This document shows, one piece after another, positions 1-12,207 of a DNA stretch of 64,000 nucleotides (positions are counted from its first letter, which is position 1; the number at the start of each line of letters is the position of its first letter). Both the position numbers and the translations under genes were made by a program. The notes below the pieces were generated by a model. The model was given only the letters and a program-made list of their open reading frames with translations. It ran no database searches and was not told the origin of the DNA. This DNA is from Mariannaea sp. PMI_226 (lineage: Eukaryota; Ascomycota; Sordariomycetes; Hypocreales; Nectriaceae), in assembly GCA_024336345.1 (NCBI GenBank), contig JANFOG010000001.1:4774001-4838000 (forward strand). Reading direction: 5' to 3'.

Positions 1-286
1 TCTCAACAATAGGATCGGGCCTATGAAGCCAATTTATGGGCAACTGCAATATTTCCGAAGTAGAACAACCACAGCGTCCGCAAGAACCAGTGGAAGCAGC
101 ACGGCAAGCTGCTTCATGTTCTCTGATTATAGGTCCAATAACATCGGAAAAGAGTTCCTTATATGAGGGGTCGTTCTCTATTGCGGCCGCGGAGCGAATG
201 AGACGGCGAGGAAGCTGGTAGGTGTACGCAAGCTCCTCGGGAACTCCTTCACAATGAAACCTGATGGGGATTGGACAGGTAGCCAT
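1..286 (-). CDS. 5' part of an unrecognised protein, cut by the window edge
   Basis: Reading leftward from the ATG at 286-284, the minus strand stays open for 95 codons to the window edge. The product starts MATCPIPIRFHCEGVPEEL, continues with a charged stretch (EHEAACRAAS), and then has a Cys cluster, CGRCGC, at about residues 73-78. That spacing could bind a metal, but no family is recognised. Codon choice looks coding, and the ATG has an acceptable context. The 3' part lies outside the window, so domain content, introns and function cannot be judged. Spurious openness is possible but less likely, given the length and composition. Confidence 0.55.
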   Translation of the reverse strand, partial: MATCPIPIRFHCEGVPEELAYTYQLPRRLIRSAAAIENDPSYKELFSDVIGPIIREHEAACRAASTGSCGRCGCSTSEILQLPINWLHRPDPIVE

Positions 287-2828
287 GTTTCAAATCATTG
301 ATGGTAAAAGAGGATGGTAAAATTAGATAAAGAGTATTGTACACAACCGGGGTTAGGTTGATGGTTTGTCGTTTTGGAGAAGACTAGGTGCGGTTGACAT
401 CTCTTGATGCCGAATGGTTGGGGCTTTACCAGGTAATGTCTTGGGTCGTTGGGCATCACTTGTGGCTTGTCACCTGATGGATACACTAACTGTTACGACG
501 TTGAGAAACAATTAGCGTTACGACGTAGATCGTAGTCTACATATTACTCGAATTTCGTTATAACAAAGTTGGTACGTATCGTAGGTCACGTCTCAATCTC
601 ACGGTTCCTATTGGCAAATGACAAAATGGGCTTGCGCCTCTTACGGAGGGAGGTCGTATATATAAATTGCACGTGTCTAGGTCTGAGTTCTTTCCAAGGA
701 AGAGAAGCTGGTACTCTGTATGCTCAATAGACATTACCAGTCTACAAAAGATCTAGAGACCCTGAGAGTTGTGATGCAATCACAATGGCTCCAGTAGTAG
801 AATATCCGGTCGAATGAACCAAAGTAATTAGAAAGCTATGACTTTCCCAAGACTAACGCTTTTTAATTGATACGCTAATTTATATTGTAGCGTAATTATG
901 CTAAGCTATCAACCTACATAAGTCGCCTTACTCCCTTCATTTTTCTATTCATAGTAACTAAACTGCTATATAGACTCACTTAGTACTCTCTCTCGTGTAT
1001 TTAGGTAGCTAGTGAAAATGAACCATATGAAATATGATGTAGCCGGTTTTGCTTCCTTCAACTCAAGCAAGTCAGGACGTAGTCCGTCATAACAAGGAAA
1101 TGATAAATTCTCATACCTACCTAACCTTGGTTGTTCGATTTCTGAGCGATCAGCACGACGAGGTTCAGTTTGCATTGGATAAATCTATCAACTGAATTAT
1201 TTAAATCAAACCAAATAGATATTTATGAGGAACTGAACTTATAGAATCTAACACACAAGGCTTCTTGACCCGTATTAGGCCCTTTTCACGGTTCGCAAGC
1301 AGGTTTATCCTGTTGTCCTCCTTTTTATTTTAGTACATAAGCCGGCACCCCATTGCGAGCACCAGAAACCAGTGGAGGTGACTGTGCGAAGGTACGTATA
1401 TAAAGCTCATGTGAACGTGACGGCCCAAGTTCCACCAGCGCACCTGGGCGCACTGCTCCTGTATTTATCCCTTTAGGGGTGGTAAGGCAACATTTCCGTA
1501 CCAGGTCAGAAATCTTCACAAATTAGAGACAGGAAGCTGAGTGATACTTTCATTCCCTGCTAAGTTTGCCTCTACAGTCGAAATATCGATGGTTGCCCTC
1601 AGTACATGACATGACCTGATTTTGTTCGCCACATCACCTTTGCTTTTACTATTTCCATGGTTTTGTGCGTACCTTTGATATTCTGGAACACCTACCAGGG
1701 TACTGTCGTTCCAGGGAACGGCCATTTTGACTTACCACTCCTAGTGAGATGGACAAGGAGGACGCGCAGTCAAATTGCCAATCGGCAAGCAGGGAAAATG
1801 CGTTGATGATGTAACTTGAAGTGTGCGCTGGCCCAATATAAATCTAAAGTAGATAAATCCGGGGGAGAGGGCGACCGTACATCCGAGGTACACTACTGTA
1901 CGTACAGGGTCATTGATTACCTACGGCTACCTAACCCACGGCTACCTGACATACCTCAACCTCAGATATGCCTCCATCCAAAACGCCATAAAGGAAGAGC
2001 ATTCCAAAGAATCAAAGTTCAAACCCTTGTTGCGCTTCGTCAGCGGCAAATGCAAGAGCTGGGCCTTGGTTAAACCCAGAATTTGCCCAAGTCAGTCTGT
2101 CTTAGATTCAACCAAGTTTGCCCTTGTCTATGGCATGCTTGATTGCGCGTCCGCGCCAAGGGGGGGATTACGTTTTCGCGTCGCAAGTGGCCTACTCACA
2201 AGGGCGTCAACGCGAAATACGATGGCGGTGGTATGCACAGAAGCAAACGTCAGGCGAAGTCAGACTTCCCCCATTCTGGCCATTTGCAGGCGCGATAATA
2301 TGAATGAGGGTAAGGACGAGGTCCCTTTGTTCGGCGAGCGGTGGTTTTGCCATGTTGTCATGTGTTGTGTGTTGTAATAAGGTACCTAGGCATGCTGTAA
2401 TCAGTTGCGCGTTGTTGGGGCATTATTGGCATTATTGGCATTATTAATGCGTCAACCAACTTTGTATCGAAACTCAAAAAGCATGAGCTTGTTCCATTTG
2501 TGTTCATCTGAACCTAAGATCCCCCCTTATCTTATGTCTCCTTCCCTCTCTAGTTAACCAGCTTACGGTGGGCCCCGGGAACATTTTCAGTGACAACCGA
2601 ATCTCGCACATACTTGACGGAAGCTTGCAGTGTGGTCTCGTCATCTCTTTTTCAAGACAAACTGATATAAGAGGTATGGAAGGTGCCTTATTTACTACCA
2701 CTGATGCTCTGGCCAGCGCACTGTGACTGGTAGTCATTAATCTTTTCATTGCTAATTGTGCCTAGCCATCTTCAACCTGGATTCATCACAGTGCGTGCTG
2801 GGTTCCCGTTGACGACTTGCCCCCCACC
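287..2828. other. Intergenic spacer, no confident gene
   Basis: This spacer separates the divergent left-edge gene (minus) and the MFS gene (plus), so both promoters should lie here. Two minus-strand ORFs of 64-69 codons (1325-1519 and 1516-1725) and a plus-strand ORF at 1913-2377 opening on TTG have no recognisable product. A cluster of TACCT motifs lies at about 1917-1956. Nothing else was identified. Confidence 0.5.
2419..2445. repeat. Three tandem copies of GGCATTATT
   Basis: Three exact head-to-tail copies of a 9-bp unit lie in the spacer about 380 bp upstream of the MFS start codon. The array is short and was probably made by slippage. Confidence 0.85.
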
Positions 2829-4653
2829 ATGCCTCGCGAGTCACAACAACGCTCTGGGTTGAGGCCTGTCCTCGACGACGGAGACAGTGGCTACAATGAT
2901 GAAATCGTCGCCTCAGAGGGGTCGCCGTTGCTGCCGACGGATCTGCCTCCCGACATTGTGCCATCTAAGTCTTTCCAGCGCCATGTGATACTCATGTGCG
3001 TCCTCTTCCTCTTCATTGTTGAGATCGGCCAGTTCATAATGGAGGCACCGCGTCAAAAGATCATGGAGGACGTTATCTGCCGCACGTACTACCCTGATCA
3101 CTCCCTCAAAACTCCACAAATCCAGGACCATCGCTGTAAGAACAACAAGGTCCAAGAGATGCTGGCCATGGTGAGAGGCTGGTCCTTTGCCCTGGAAATG
3201 ACGATGCGTGAGTCAACCATTGCCGCTGCCCACCCAAATGTGTCGTGGTAGCACTTGATTGACAGAAGAAAACATATTTTTTTCCTTTTTTTTAGCTATT
3301 TTTGCCCAATTTCCATATGGTATTATCGCCGATAAATATGGACGCCGGATTGTGTTGTTCCTGGCAGTATTGGGATGCGTCCTTCAAAATGCCTGGGTCA
3401 TGATTGTCTGTAGGTGGCACAATCAGACATCATCCCCATTTTCATTTCCATCTAACCATTCTCATCACAGTATTGTTCCCAGATGTATTTAGCATCTGGG
3501 CTATGCTCCCCGGGAGCCTTTTTCTCCTTATAGGAGGAGGTGGAACCATGGCCGCCGCAATGATTTGGACTATTCTAGCTGATGTTGTACCTGTCGCTGA
3601 GAGAACGTCGACGTTCTTTCAGCTCGTGGCGACCATGCTTGTCCTTCAAGTTCTTGTGAATCCGCTCTCAGCTTTCATGCTCAAGTTTGATCCATGGATG
3701 GCCATGTGGTTGAGCTTTGGCTGCTTCTTGGTTGGACTGTGTTCCGTCGCACTCATCCCTGAGACTCTGGTGCTGAGACGAAAAGCCGACGCCCGAAGAA
3801 GGTATACACGAGTAGCGGCCAGTGACAATGAGCAGGCCATAAACGAGGAGAATGAGCGGGACTCAACAGAAGTCAACTTGCGTTCGTTCAGTTCGGTCAA
3901 GGCATTTAGACAGCAGGTGCTGGCAAAGGCATGGTTCACAGTGACCAATGACATGAAGCACGTTTGGCGCTTCATCTTTTCGTCAAAAAGTATAGTGGTT
4001 CTTATTTTGGCTATCGCTACACTTTTGCCAATAAGACTCGCCATGATCAATATTCTTCTGCAATATATGACGAAAAGATTTGACTGGGAATGGTCCACAG
4101 TAAGTCTGCACAATGTCTTTGGTCTACCTCGCCTTCAGCTAACCAAGCATCCTTTTTTTAGGCGACCCTCCTATCCAACGCTGGTAACCTTGCGGCTCTC
4201 ACGTCCCTCCTTTTGTTGCTGCCACTGGGTTCCATGATTCTCACCAAGCGCTTTCATTACGAACCGATTTTCAAAGATCTTACTCTCGCGCGCATATCCT
4301 CTGTGTTTGTCCTCACGGGAATGTTCATGATGACCTGGGCCCCAGTCCCCTGGCTATTTATTACATCCCTTGTTATTACAAGTCTAGGAAACGGCTATGG
4401 TGCATTGTGCAGGGCGATTCTGAATGCCATCGTGGAGCCACATACTGTCGCCACCCTCAACACCACTATCGGGCTGGCCGAAATGTTGATGGCTTTGGTG
4501 AGCGGCCCCAGTATGGCTTGGTTGTTGACCCAAGGTATGCAATTAGGAGGAGCTTGGCAAGGACTTCCTTTTCTTATTTTGACTATCCTTGCCACGGGAG
4601 TGGTCGTGGCTGTGTTCACCTTTAAGATCCCGCCAGGTGTTGCTCAAGGCTAG
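2829..4653 (+). CDS. MFS transporter, 537 aa, four exons
   Basis: Likely a membrane transporter of unknown substrate. Proposed exons are 2829-3207, 3296-3409, 3471-4099 and 4162-4653; the phases join and give 537 residues ending in TAG. Donors are GTGAGT, GTAGGT and GTAAGT, and acceptors follow T-rich tracts. The first ATG is used; an upstream in-frame TTG is rejected. The protein has about 12 hydrophobic segments, an acidic N-terminal tail, a first extracytoplasmic loop with two Cys (VICRTYYPD and HRCKNN), and MFS motif A, GIIADKYGRR (residues 135-144), after TM2. A charged loop around residues 280-330 separates the two halves. The Cys-containing first loop resembles fungal MFS proteins related to the SLC46 group, but the substrate cannot be assigned. 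An alternative acceptor at 3265 would add ten residues at the start of exon 2. Confidence 0.88.
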
Positions 4654-5284
4654 GTTGAGGTAGATTCCATTTCCAGTCGTTGTAAATTATACGAATGCGG
4701 GTTGCAACCACCCGCAAAGCAATTGGCAGGGGCGTACAATCTGACTACTGATAAGTGTCTCCTGTTATGGCGTTGGGAGGTTTATAGTTTTGAATACCTT
4801 AGAATAATGTTGAAAAGGAAATAAAGAAATTAAAAAAGAGAATACCACTTCAAATCACCCTGAAGATTCTCTGTCCTCATGTTCAGGGCTAGGCCAGCAA
4901 ACTGCGGGCCTGTGGAACACTGCCGGCCAAGTATATTTAGCAGAACGTGGAGATTCAGATTCTCTAGTTCTGGGTTTCCGTATCTGAGTGATTATAACAT
5001 GGAACAAGCCAGCAACTTAAACACCGCAGTATGCCAATCGTGATATCAGGGTGGTTCGTCTGAGAGCTATTTTGCACCAGAAACCGTCTCTCAAAGTTAT
5101 CGCCGATCGGCTTATCGATAAGTTTTATCCACCGCCCACTCTCCATTCACCCCGCTGTCGCCTTCACCTTCTCCACCAAAGCTCCAGCATCATCACAATC
5201 ACTCTAACCACCGTACTCCGACGCCCAGATACCCTTGTTTCGTCCACCAAATTTCTTCCTAGTCGCCGATATATTAAACACATC
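4654..5284 (+). other. Spacer and 5' leader of the CSN2 gene
   Basis: This 631-bp stretch follows the MFS stop and precedes the CSN2 ATG. It is AT-rich on the left (4790-4860) and pyrimidine-rich close to the start (about 5150-5240), as is common for fungal leaders. A 110-codon plus-strand ORF overlaps the CSN2 start in another frame and is treated as leader sequence. No independent gene is supported. Confidence 0.5.
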
Positions 5285-6881
5285 ATGTCTGACGACGAGG
5301 ATTTTATGCGGGAGTCGGATGAGGACCAGTCAGTACCTCACACGCCTCACTTCGTTTGCGTCGCGTACCCCAGTTGTGGCTAACTTCCCCGTAGATATGA
5401 CTTCGAGTATGAAGAAGACGACGACGATGAATCCGGCGATGTCGATATCGAAAACAAATACTATAATGCAAAGCAACTGAAACAATCTGATCCAGAGGAC
5501 GCTGTAGCAGAGTTCTTGGCTATTCCATCACTTGAGGACGAGAAAGGAGAATGGGGTTTTAAAGGCTTGAAGCAAGCTATAAAGCTGGAGTACAAGCTGG
5601 GACAGTTCGACAAGGTGAGACTCTCCTCACTATATATGCTTGTCACCTTCTGACTTCTCGTGCCAGGCAGCCGAACACTACGCCGAGCTCCTCACCTACG
5701 TCAGGTCAGCCGTAACGAGGAACTACTCTGAGAAGTCTATTAACAACATGCTGGACTACATTGAGAAGGGAGTTGACGGACCAGAGGCAATTCGATGCAT
5801 GGAACAATTCTATTCCCTGACTCTAGACAGCCTGAAGAGCACCAACAACGAGCGACTATGGCTGAAGACCAACATCAAACTAGCCAAGCTGCTTCTCGAC
5901 CGAAAGGAATATTCTGCTGTATCAAAGAAGCTTCGGGAGCTACACAAGTCATGCCAGCTCGCAGATGGCTCAGATGACCCTAGCAAGGGCACTTACTCCT
6001 TGGAGATTTATGCCTTGGAGATTCAGATGTTTGCGGAGACGAAGAACAATAAGCAACTAAAGCTCCTATATCAGCGCGCTCTCAAAGTAAAATCGGCGGT
6101 TCCCCACCCCAGAATCATGGGAATCATCCGGGAGTGTGGTGGCAAGATGCACATGAGCGAAGAGAATTGGAAGGAAGCACAGAGCGACTTTTTCGAATCG
6201 TTCCGCAATTATGATGAGGCGGGATCACTGCAGCGAATCCAGGTACTCAAGTATCTACTCTTGACGACCATGTTGATGAAGTCGACCATAAACCCATTCG
6301 ATTCTCAGGAGACCAAACCGTATAAGACCGACCCCAGAATATCAGCCATGACGGAGCTTGTGGATGCCTACCAACGCGATGATGTCCACGCATACGAAAA
6401 GGTAATGCAAAGGAACCAGGATATCCTCGACGATACATTTATTGCCGAAAACATTGACGAGGTTACGCGTAACATGCGAACCAAGGGTGTTGTCAAGTTA
6501 ATTGCACCCTACACACGGATGAAGCTTGCGTGGATCGCCAAGCAGCTCAAAATCCCCGAGCCCGAGGTGCAAGACATCTTGAGTTTCCTCATTGTTGATG
6601 GAAAGATCAGTGGAAACATCAACCAACAAGACGGGACTCTTGAAATTACGTCGAGTGCCGATAATGAGCGTGTTGAAGCCCTCCAAGGCTTGACCCAGTC
6701 CATTTCAGATTTATTCACGACTATTTTCAGGGACGGTGACGGATTCCGCTCCAGCGATCACATTGCAGAGGGTCAGGGAGTGGAGTTGCAAGTCACACAG
6801 AGCAGTAGTAAAGGGTTGGGAACTCGAAGAGCTCTCCGAGAAGGTAAGAAGCACAAGGGCCAAGGGTCAGGGTGGACATGA
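5285..6881 (+). CDS. csn2: COP9 signalosome subunit 2 (CSN2), 492 aa
   Basis: A scaffold subunit of the COP9 signalosome, which removes NEDD8 from cullins and so regulates SCF ubiquitin ligases. Exons are 5285-5328, 5395-5614 and 5667-6881. Exon 1 has only 44 nt; splicing restores the hallmark acidic N-terminus (MSDDEDFMRESDEDQ followed by YDFEYEEDDDD). The helical-repeat region follows (KYYNAKQLKQSDPEDAV, then LDYIEKGVDG). The C-terminal PCI winged-helix region contains the KGVVKLIAPYTRMKL stretch near residue 360. Length fits fungal CSN2, which is somewhat longer than the roughly 440-residue animal protein. The last 30 residues are basic and poorly conserved, so the exact C-terminus is less certain; a 30-nt intron there was considered and rejected as too short. 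Confidence 0.95.
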
Positions 6882-9800
6882 GGGGAAGTTCGTTCGAGGC
6901 CCCCAGAGAAAGCCACAGACTGCGTAGACACCCAGAGCGACTCCGCTTTCGAGCAGCTAGGCGTTCGCTTTCTAGCTCCTGTACAAACGCCACGACAAGA
7001 GAGAGCTAGCCACAGTGGAGGAGGCATTACCCAAGTTTTCCGTGTATTTGTTTTTACTCCATTGGAAGTTATGAATGGGAAATATGTATGGTATCAGTAC
7101 ATGGCATGAACCTTGTTTGCTTGCATCAAGCTATCGCGGGATAGCAACATCACTGGTCGATAAAAAGAGAGACAGAAGATGATATCAGCATAGCGTAAGC
7201 TCTAATAGACTCAGAGGATGAAAATGGGCTGGTAGCCATGTGAGCTTCTTTTTTGGCAGAGGGAGAGTCTCTGCCCTTTCCTCACTCCCGTCCACAGCAC
7301 GAAGCCACGCTTCCCCTTCCCCATATCTACTTCTAGACACTGTATTTGCAACAAGCTTCATACAGACACTGGACTTGCTGAAACTACCCGTTTATTACAC
7401 CCCCTGCAGGCAGAGTTGAGACCCTGGAGTTATGCTACAATCCACCATATCGAACCCGCAGGTTTGCATAAAACAAATCCAAGTTTACAAGAATTTGACC
7501 ACGACACTACTCGGCAGCACTGAGACGCAGGAGGAACCGAACATGGAAATGGATCGAAGGGGGCATGAATGATAGAGGGGCTCGAGCTTGTTTTGCTGTT
7601 GTCCTACGTATCAAAGGGGGGAAAGGTCCAAAAGGAGGAGAAAAATGCAGCTTGCAGGACAAGATCGAATGATGAGATTGGCTTCCGGAGTCTCGTCTCG
7701 GCACCTTCCGCATGCAAAAGGCACCTGTGGCAGCAGCACAAGTGTTCTTTGCGAGGCTCGACTCCTTAGGTATGTTACATTCAAGGACATCCAGGTCCCC
7801 AAAAAATGGTGTTAATGGTGTTTGCAACCTAGGGTATATACCGCCGAGCAACAGCATGTATCCATCAAGCAAACCAAATAGTTAGACTAGGGAGAGACAT
7901 GGCTTATTAGGCCGTTTCGTGTTTGTTTGTTACACAAGTACAACGCCCCGAGGCGAGTGCATAAGCTAAGGAAACGGGGGTGCCAACAGAATGATGAGGT
8001 AGATAGTAGGCTGACGAGATTTCATGACGGATGGGAGGGGGCTCTGGCCGTATTGCGTACCTGGCTGATGTAATATGGAACGAGTAGACGGGTACAGAGT
8101 ACCGTGTAGGCTATGATATAATTGCTTTTTAAAGATGGTGGTCCCATACGTGCCGATAACGGGTAAGAGATGCCGCCCAGGACAAGGACGGGAGTCGGCG
8201 TTCTGTCAGCATCCGAGTACGTAGTTGACGATATACGGGACCCTTCTCATTTTTGTTGTTCTTTTCAAAAAGCCACAATTGCGGTGTCTGGGAGTCTGTC
8301 TGAACCCCCAGTCGGGTGGTCAGGATACACGCTTCAAATTACCCCGAGTGTGATATTAACGACCGCCACTAGCCGGCGCACGGCAGGGTAGAAGAAACCG
8401 GTTGGTCGGGGGAGACCAGTACAAATGACGAGGTAAACGGATATTGTAGACCCGGTGAGATTTTCCGTATTTTCTTTTTTGTTTGTAGTTCGTTTTTTGG
8501 CATGATTTTCTCGGCAGATCTTCCGAGGTAGTTCGGTCATATCATGGGCTTGTTGCAGCACAAGTAACTCGGTGCATGTCGGCACATGGTTGAAGGTATG
8601 TATCACATGATTCAGATGATGAACATTATCATGGCGTAGTAAAAAACCTGCCGAGCTTTCCATTACGAAAGGCACGGACAGCATGTAGGCTACGTGCTTG
8701 AGAGGCGTTGATGCAAGCACCAGTCTCGACCCATCTAACCTCCCACACTACAGATGTCTCTAGCTACTTGCAACTACAATACAGTGTCAAATAAAGAAGA
8801 AAAAAAAGGGGTATACACATGTCACAGCGTAGCAACGGAGGTTTTTTTTATTTTTTTTTACATCAACCCCCTCCAGATCGTCCATGCTGGGAGAGAATAT
8901 ATCGGGGGCCGACGATGAGGCAGTGGTGTCAAAGATACATTGCTTTTGTTTTTCTTCTCTTTCACAAGCATGGAGGCCGAGGAACCGGCGCCGTGAGCAC
9001 GCACAAGACTTTCACACAGCACAAAGCTTTTTTACGTCCCAGGTTACGGGTACACTGACCACGGCCAGGAGTTGCTTGCAAGGAGCGGGCCAATGGGGTC
9101 GGAACACTCAAGCATGATTGCGTTGTATGCATGTCGCAGGTGCAGGGAGGTTTGTGTACAGTGATGTGAGTTTTGACGAGTCAACTTTCCGACATATTTT
9201 TCTGAGGGGAGTCTGGTGTAGCGTAGGATCGAGAGGAAGCAGGCGAAGGAGCTTGGAGTCTTCTCAGTGCAGTGTCTGAAAGACGATTGTGTCTTTGGGA
9301 TGGGTGGAAGAATAATACCCCCCTCATTGGCGGCGTGCGTATCTGAAGTTCTGCCAGCTACTTGTTTGAATCGATTTGGCCAGGAGGTTAGAGGATATGA
9401 AAGTTGGTCAATTATTTTATTTTTTTTCTCTAGTAAATAATACGACGTGTGTGACACAGCATATAGGTCCATATCTAATTTCACATGGAGTAATCTGTAC
9501 ACTGGTAGATATCCTGAAATTCCAATGTGCAACTGCAAAGCCGATCCTGTTGTCCTATTGTCCGAGCTATGTGTTGGCCATGTTATGCTACACCAGCCGA
9601 CAAAAGAGCACGGGTAGATGAGGCATAGGCGTGTGAGCCCCATGACGGATCCAACACTGCACCGTCACATCAACTAGCTCAACAGATGAGAAGATCATAA
9701 AAAGGCTATGATAAGGGGAGCCCCATGACAAGCCGAAAATAACAAAGCCTGGTACGGTCCAGCGTCGACTATCTATGTGCCGATGTGGCGTTGCGCACAG

Positions 9801-12084
9801 AGCTGTCAAGCTGTGCCAGCAGAATCATGCGGGGAATGAGCCGGGTGGCCCTCCTCTCCAGGCCACGCCCATGTGGAGACTGGAGAAAAATGGGCAAAGG
9901 CTTTTTTTTGTGAGACAGGAAAAAAACAAAGCAGATGAGACGAACTGGAGACAGAGAGGAGTAAAAAACATGGGAGGAGGATGAAGGGGGGGTGTGGTGG
10001 AGCACCAGAGTCAGCCGCACCCGCAGCCGCCCGCCTTTTTGCGTGGCCGCTGCCGACGCCGCATCAAAGAGACACTCCGCTTCGGCCGCTAGGCAATGCG
10101 GGAGCGTCAAGGTAAAATAAAATAAAAAATAAAATAAAGTCAAATCACGGGAGATGTGACACAAGATTGTAATATAGTACGTTTGAAGTACAACTACGCG
10201 GTCACAAAAAACCATGTACGTATGCGGTTTTGTTTCGCAAAAAGGAGGGAGAAAGCCAAAGGAGTCCAGAGCTTCATCCGCATCTGTTTGGCACAGAAGA
10301 GGGGGGGGAAAGCGGGAGGAGAAATTTCTGGGGAATACCGCACGCAGCATACCTAGTACCTTAACGGGGGGGCTGCTATACCGCTGACGTCGCTTGCTGC
10401 TCGTGAGAGAGCACCGAGCCTTCCGATCTGGCGGGGCTCAGATGTGCTTCGTAATGCTGCAGGAACGTGGACAGGTTCGAAAATCACTTCTTTTTTTTTT
10501 CCTATAGTAGGTGCCCTGGTGATAGTCGTGTGAACGGTAAGGCTTAGGTCCGCGATGCAGAATGGGAGAAGAGGGAGGGAGATGACGCTTATTGTGGGGT
10601 GAAGGTGAGAGCTAAGCTACCTGACCCTTACGTTACTTGGAGAATTGGATCCTCTTGAAGGAACGCGCGGATATACCATAACTTACTGCATCCTTAAAAA
10701 AACCCCAAGATCGACAAGTGCGTCCAACGGTATATTATAGTACATTACGTTATTGAGGCCGTGCGTTCAATAGCATGTGTTGGATAGTCACTCCAATTCG
10801 ATTTTTGACAAAACAAAAAATTAACGTCGCAGCTGCTAGGACTTACTTGGTTCGTGGTGGTTGGGGTTCGTTGGTTTGGGGTTGCGAACGCAAATGTCTG
10901 GGCATGGCGGCGGCCGCGGTGCTACAGTATACGAAAAAAACGAGCGCCAGCAAATCAGCATCAAAGGTCCACCCCAGTCCATCCATGGGTAGGTAGGCAA
11001 GTAGGTCACCTTGATACCAAAGTACACGCGTGTCCCCAGAGATTGTCTGGATCTTGACCTGGCGCAGCATTACGTCGCAAACTATGGTTCACGGTATGTA
11101 CCAACCATGCTTCCATCTAGGTACGGGAGTACTTGGTTGACCAGTAGATAGCCAAAAATCCCCGTCAGCAGCCAGGGCGTGGTTGACAGATAAGTCAATA
11201 ATTCTCAAGAAATATGCATGCATGCTTGCTCGTCTTACCCCTCCCTTTCTTGCTCTGGTCCCCTGTTGGTCGTCCGCTAAGATGTCCGTGTCCCTGGTAT
11301 GCATCGCCCATCATAATGGGAGCGGACGGTCACACTGCTTCTGCCTGGGGACACCTCTCGCTCTCTGTCCTCTTCTTCTTCTCTCTGATTATTAATGTGA
11401 AAACATTTTTATGTAAACCGCTGCAGCCAGCCCCGAGGGGATGACAAAACAGAATGATACAACATATGTGCTAAGAACTAATGGATGCAGCCGGTTTCCG
11501 TCATCAAGTGATATACAGGCAGTTACAGTTTGTAATTTGGTAGGTAGCTAAGTAGGCGATTCGGTAATCTGTACTGGGTCTGACTACTAACCCAGGTACC
11601 TACCAACCTACCTACCTACCTACCGAGCTGGTAGGTACCGATGCGAGCTGGAGACTCACGTCTTCAACGAGAATCCCATCTAGCACCCCATTTCTTGTAA
11701 AATAGTGCACTCTAAATGCATTTTGTTCCATGATGCCTCAGGCACCTAATTCTAAGTCAGATCCAGATTTTGAGAAATTTCGGCTTTTATTTGATCAATT
11801 CATGTCAGTAACCACGAGGCAAGCAGCAATCTTCTTCATGCTTCTTGTAATATCCTCTCAGGCATCATTTTGTTCTCCGCAAACCTACCCCAGCCCTCTC
11901 TCAACTGGCTGGTCTTGTCCCCTTTTGTCTTTGGCTCCTTTTTTTTTTTTTGTCTTTTTTTCGTTTCTGCTCTTATCCTTCCGCCTTGACCCTCTAAAGT
12001 GCTTGGCCCTGCCCCTTGTCGTGGGCGTCTGGGCGTCTGGGCGTCTGGAACGTCTGTGCCTGCCTTGGGGTGGGCATCCATCAT

Positions 12085-12207
12085 TCAGGATTTGATAACA
12101 GAGCGAATCACAGCGCCCGCAACGGCCATGGTGATGTACGCAAACCACGGGGCAGCCACAATCTCATCGGGGATAAAAACAGAGTAACTTCCAATAGCCA
12201 GAGCATG
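12085..12207 (-). CDS. Possible 3' exon of a small membrane protein
   Basis: On the minus strand a 41-codon stretch runs from an acceptor-like site (AAGGTAG before position 12207) to a TGA at 12087-12085. It translates with good codon choice to a hydrophobic tail containing SYSVFIPDEIVAAPWF and then an alanine/valine-rich segment ending in VIRSVIKS. This looks like a C-terminal membrane anchor. I could not find the upstream exon(s) or a start codon, and 41 open codons can occur by chance. If real, it is an orphan exon of a small unannotated gene. Confidence 0.25.
   Translation of the reverse strand, partial: HALAIGSYSVFIPDEIVAAPWFAYITMAVAGAVIRSVIKS

Noticed and set aside
1735..1870. Exon-like minus-strand segment bounded by TTTAG and GTAAGT
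   Set aside because: Only about 36 codons, with no joining exon in phase; probably coincidental splice-like signals.
6736..6927. Alternative reading frame at the CSN2 C-terminus
   Set aside because: It would need a frame change or a 30-nt intron; the main frame ends naturally with a basic tail.
9044..9643. 199-codon minus-strand ORF
   Set aside because: Rich in His, Ser, Tyr and Cys with no domain-like pattern; it crosses homopolymer runs and opens on a non-conserved start.
9769..10350. 193-codon minus-strand ORF
   Set aside because: It contains poly-Phe/Leu stretches encoded by A/T runs and has no recognisable family. It looks like chance openness.
10480..10496. GGTTCGAAAATC resembling a tRNA B box
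   Set aside because: No A box, acceptor stem or anticodon arm could be folded around it.
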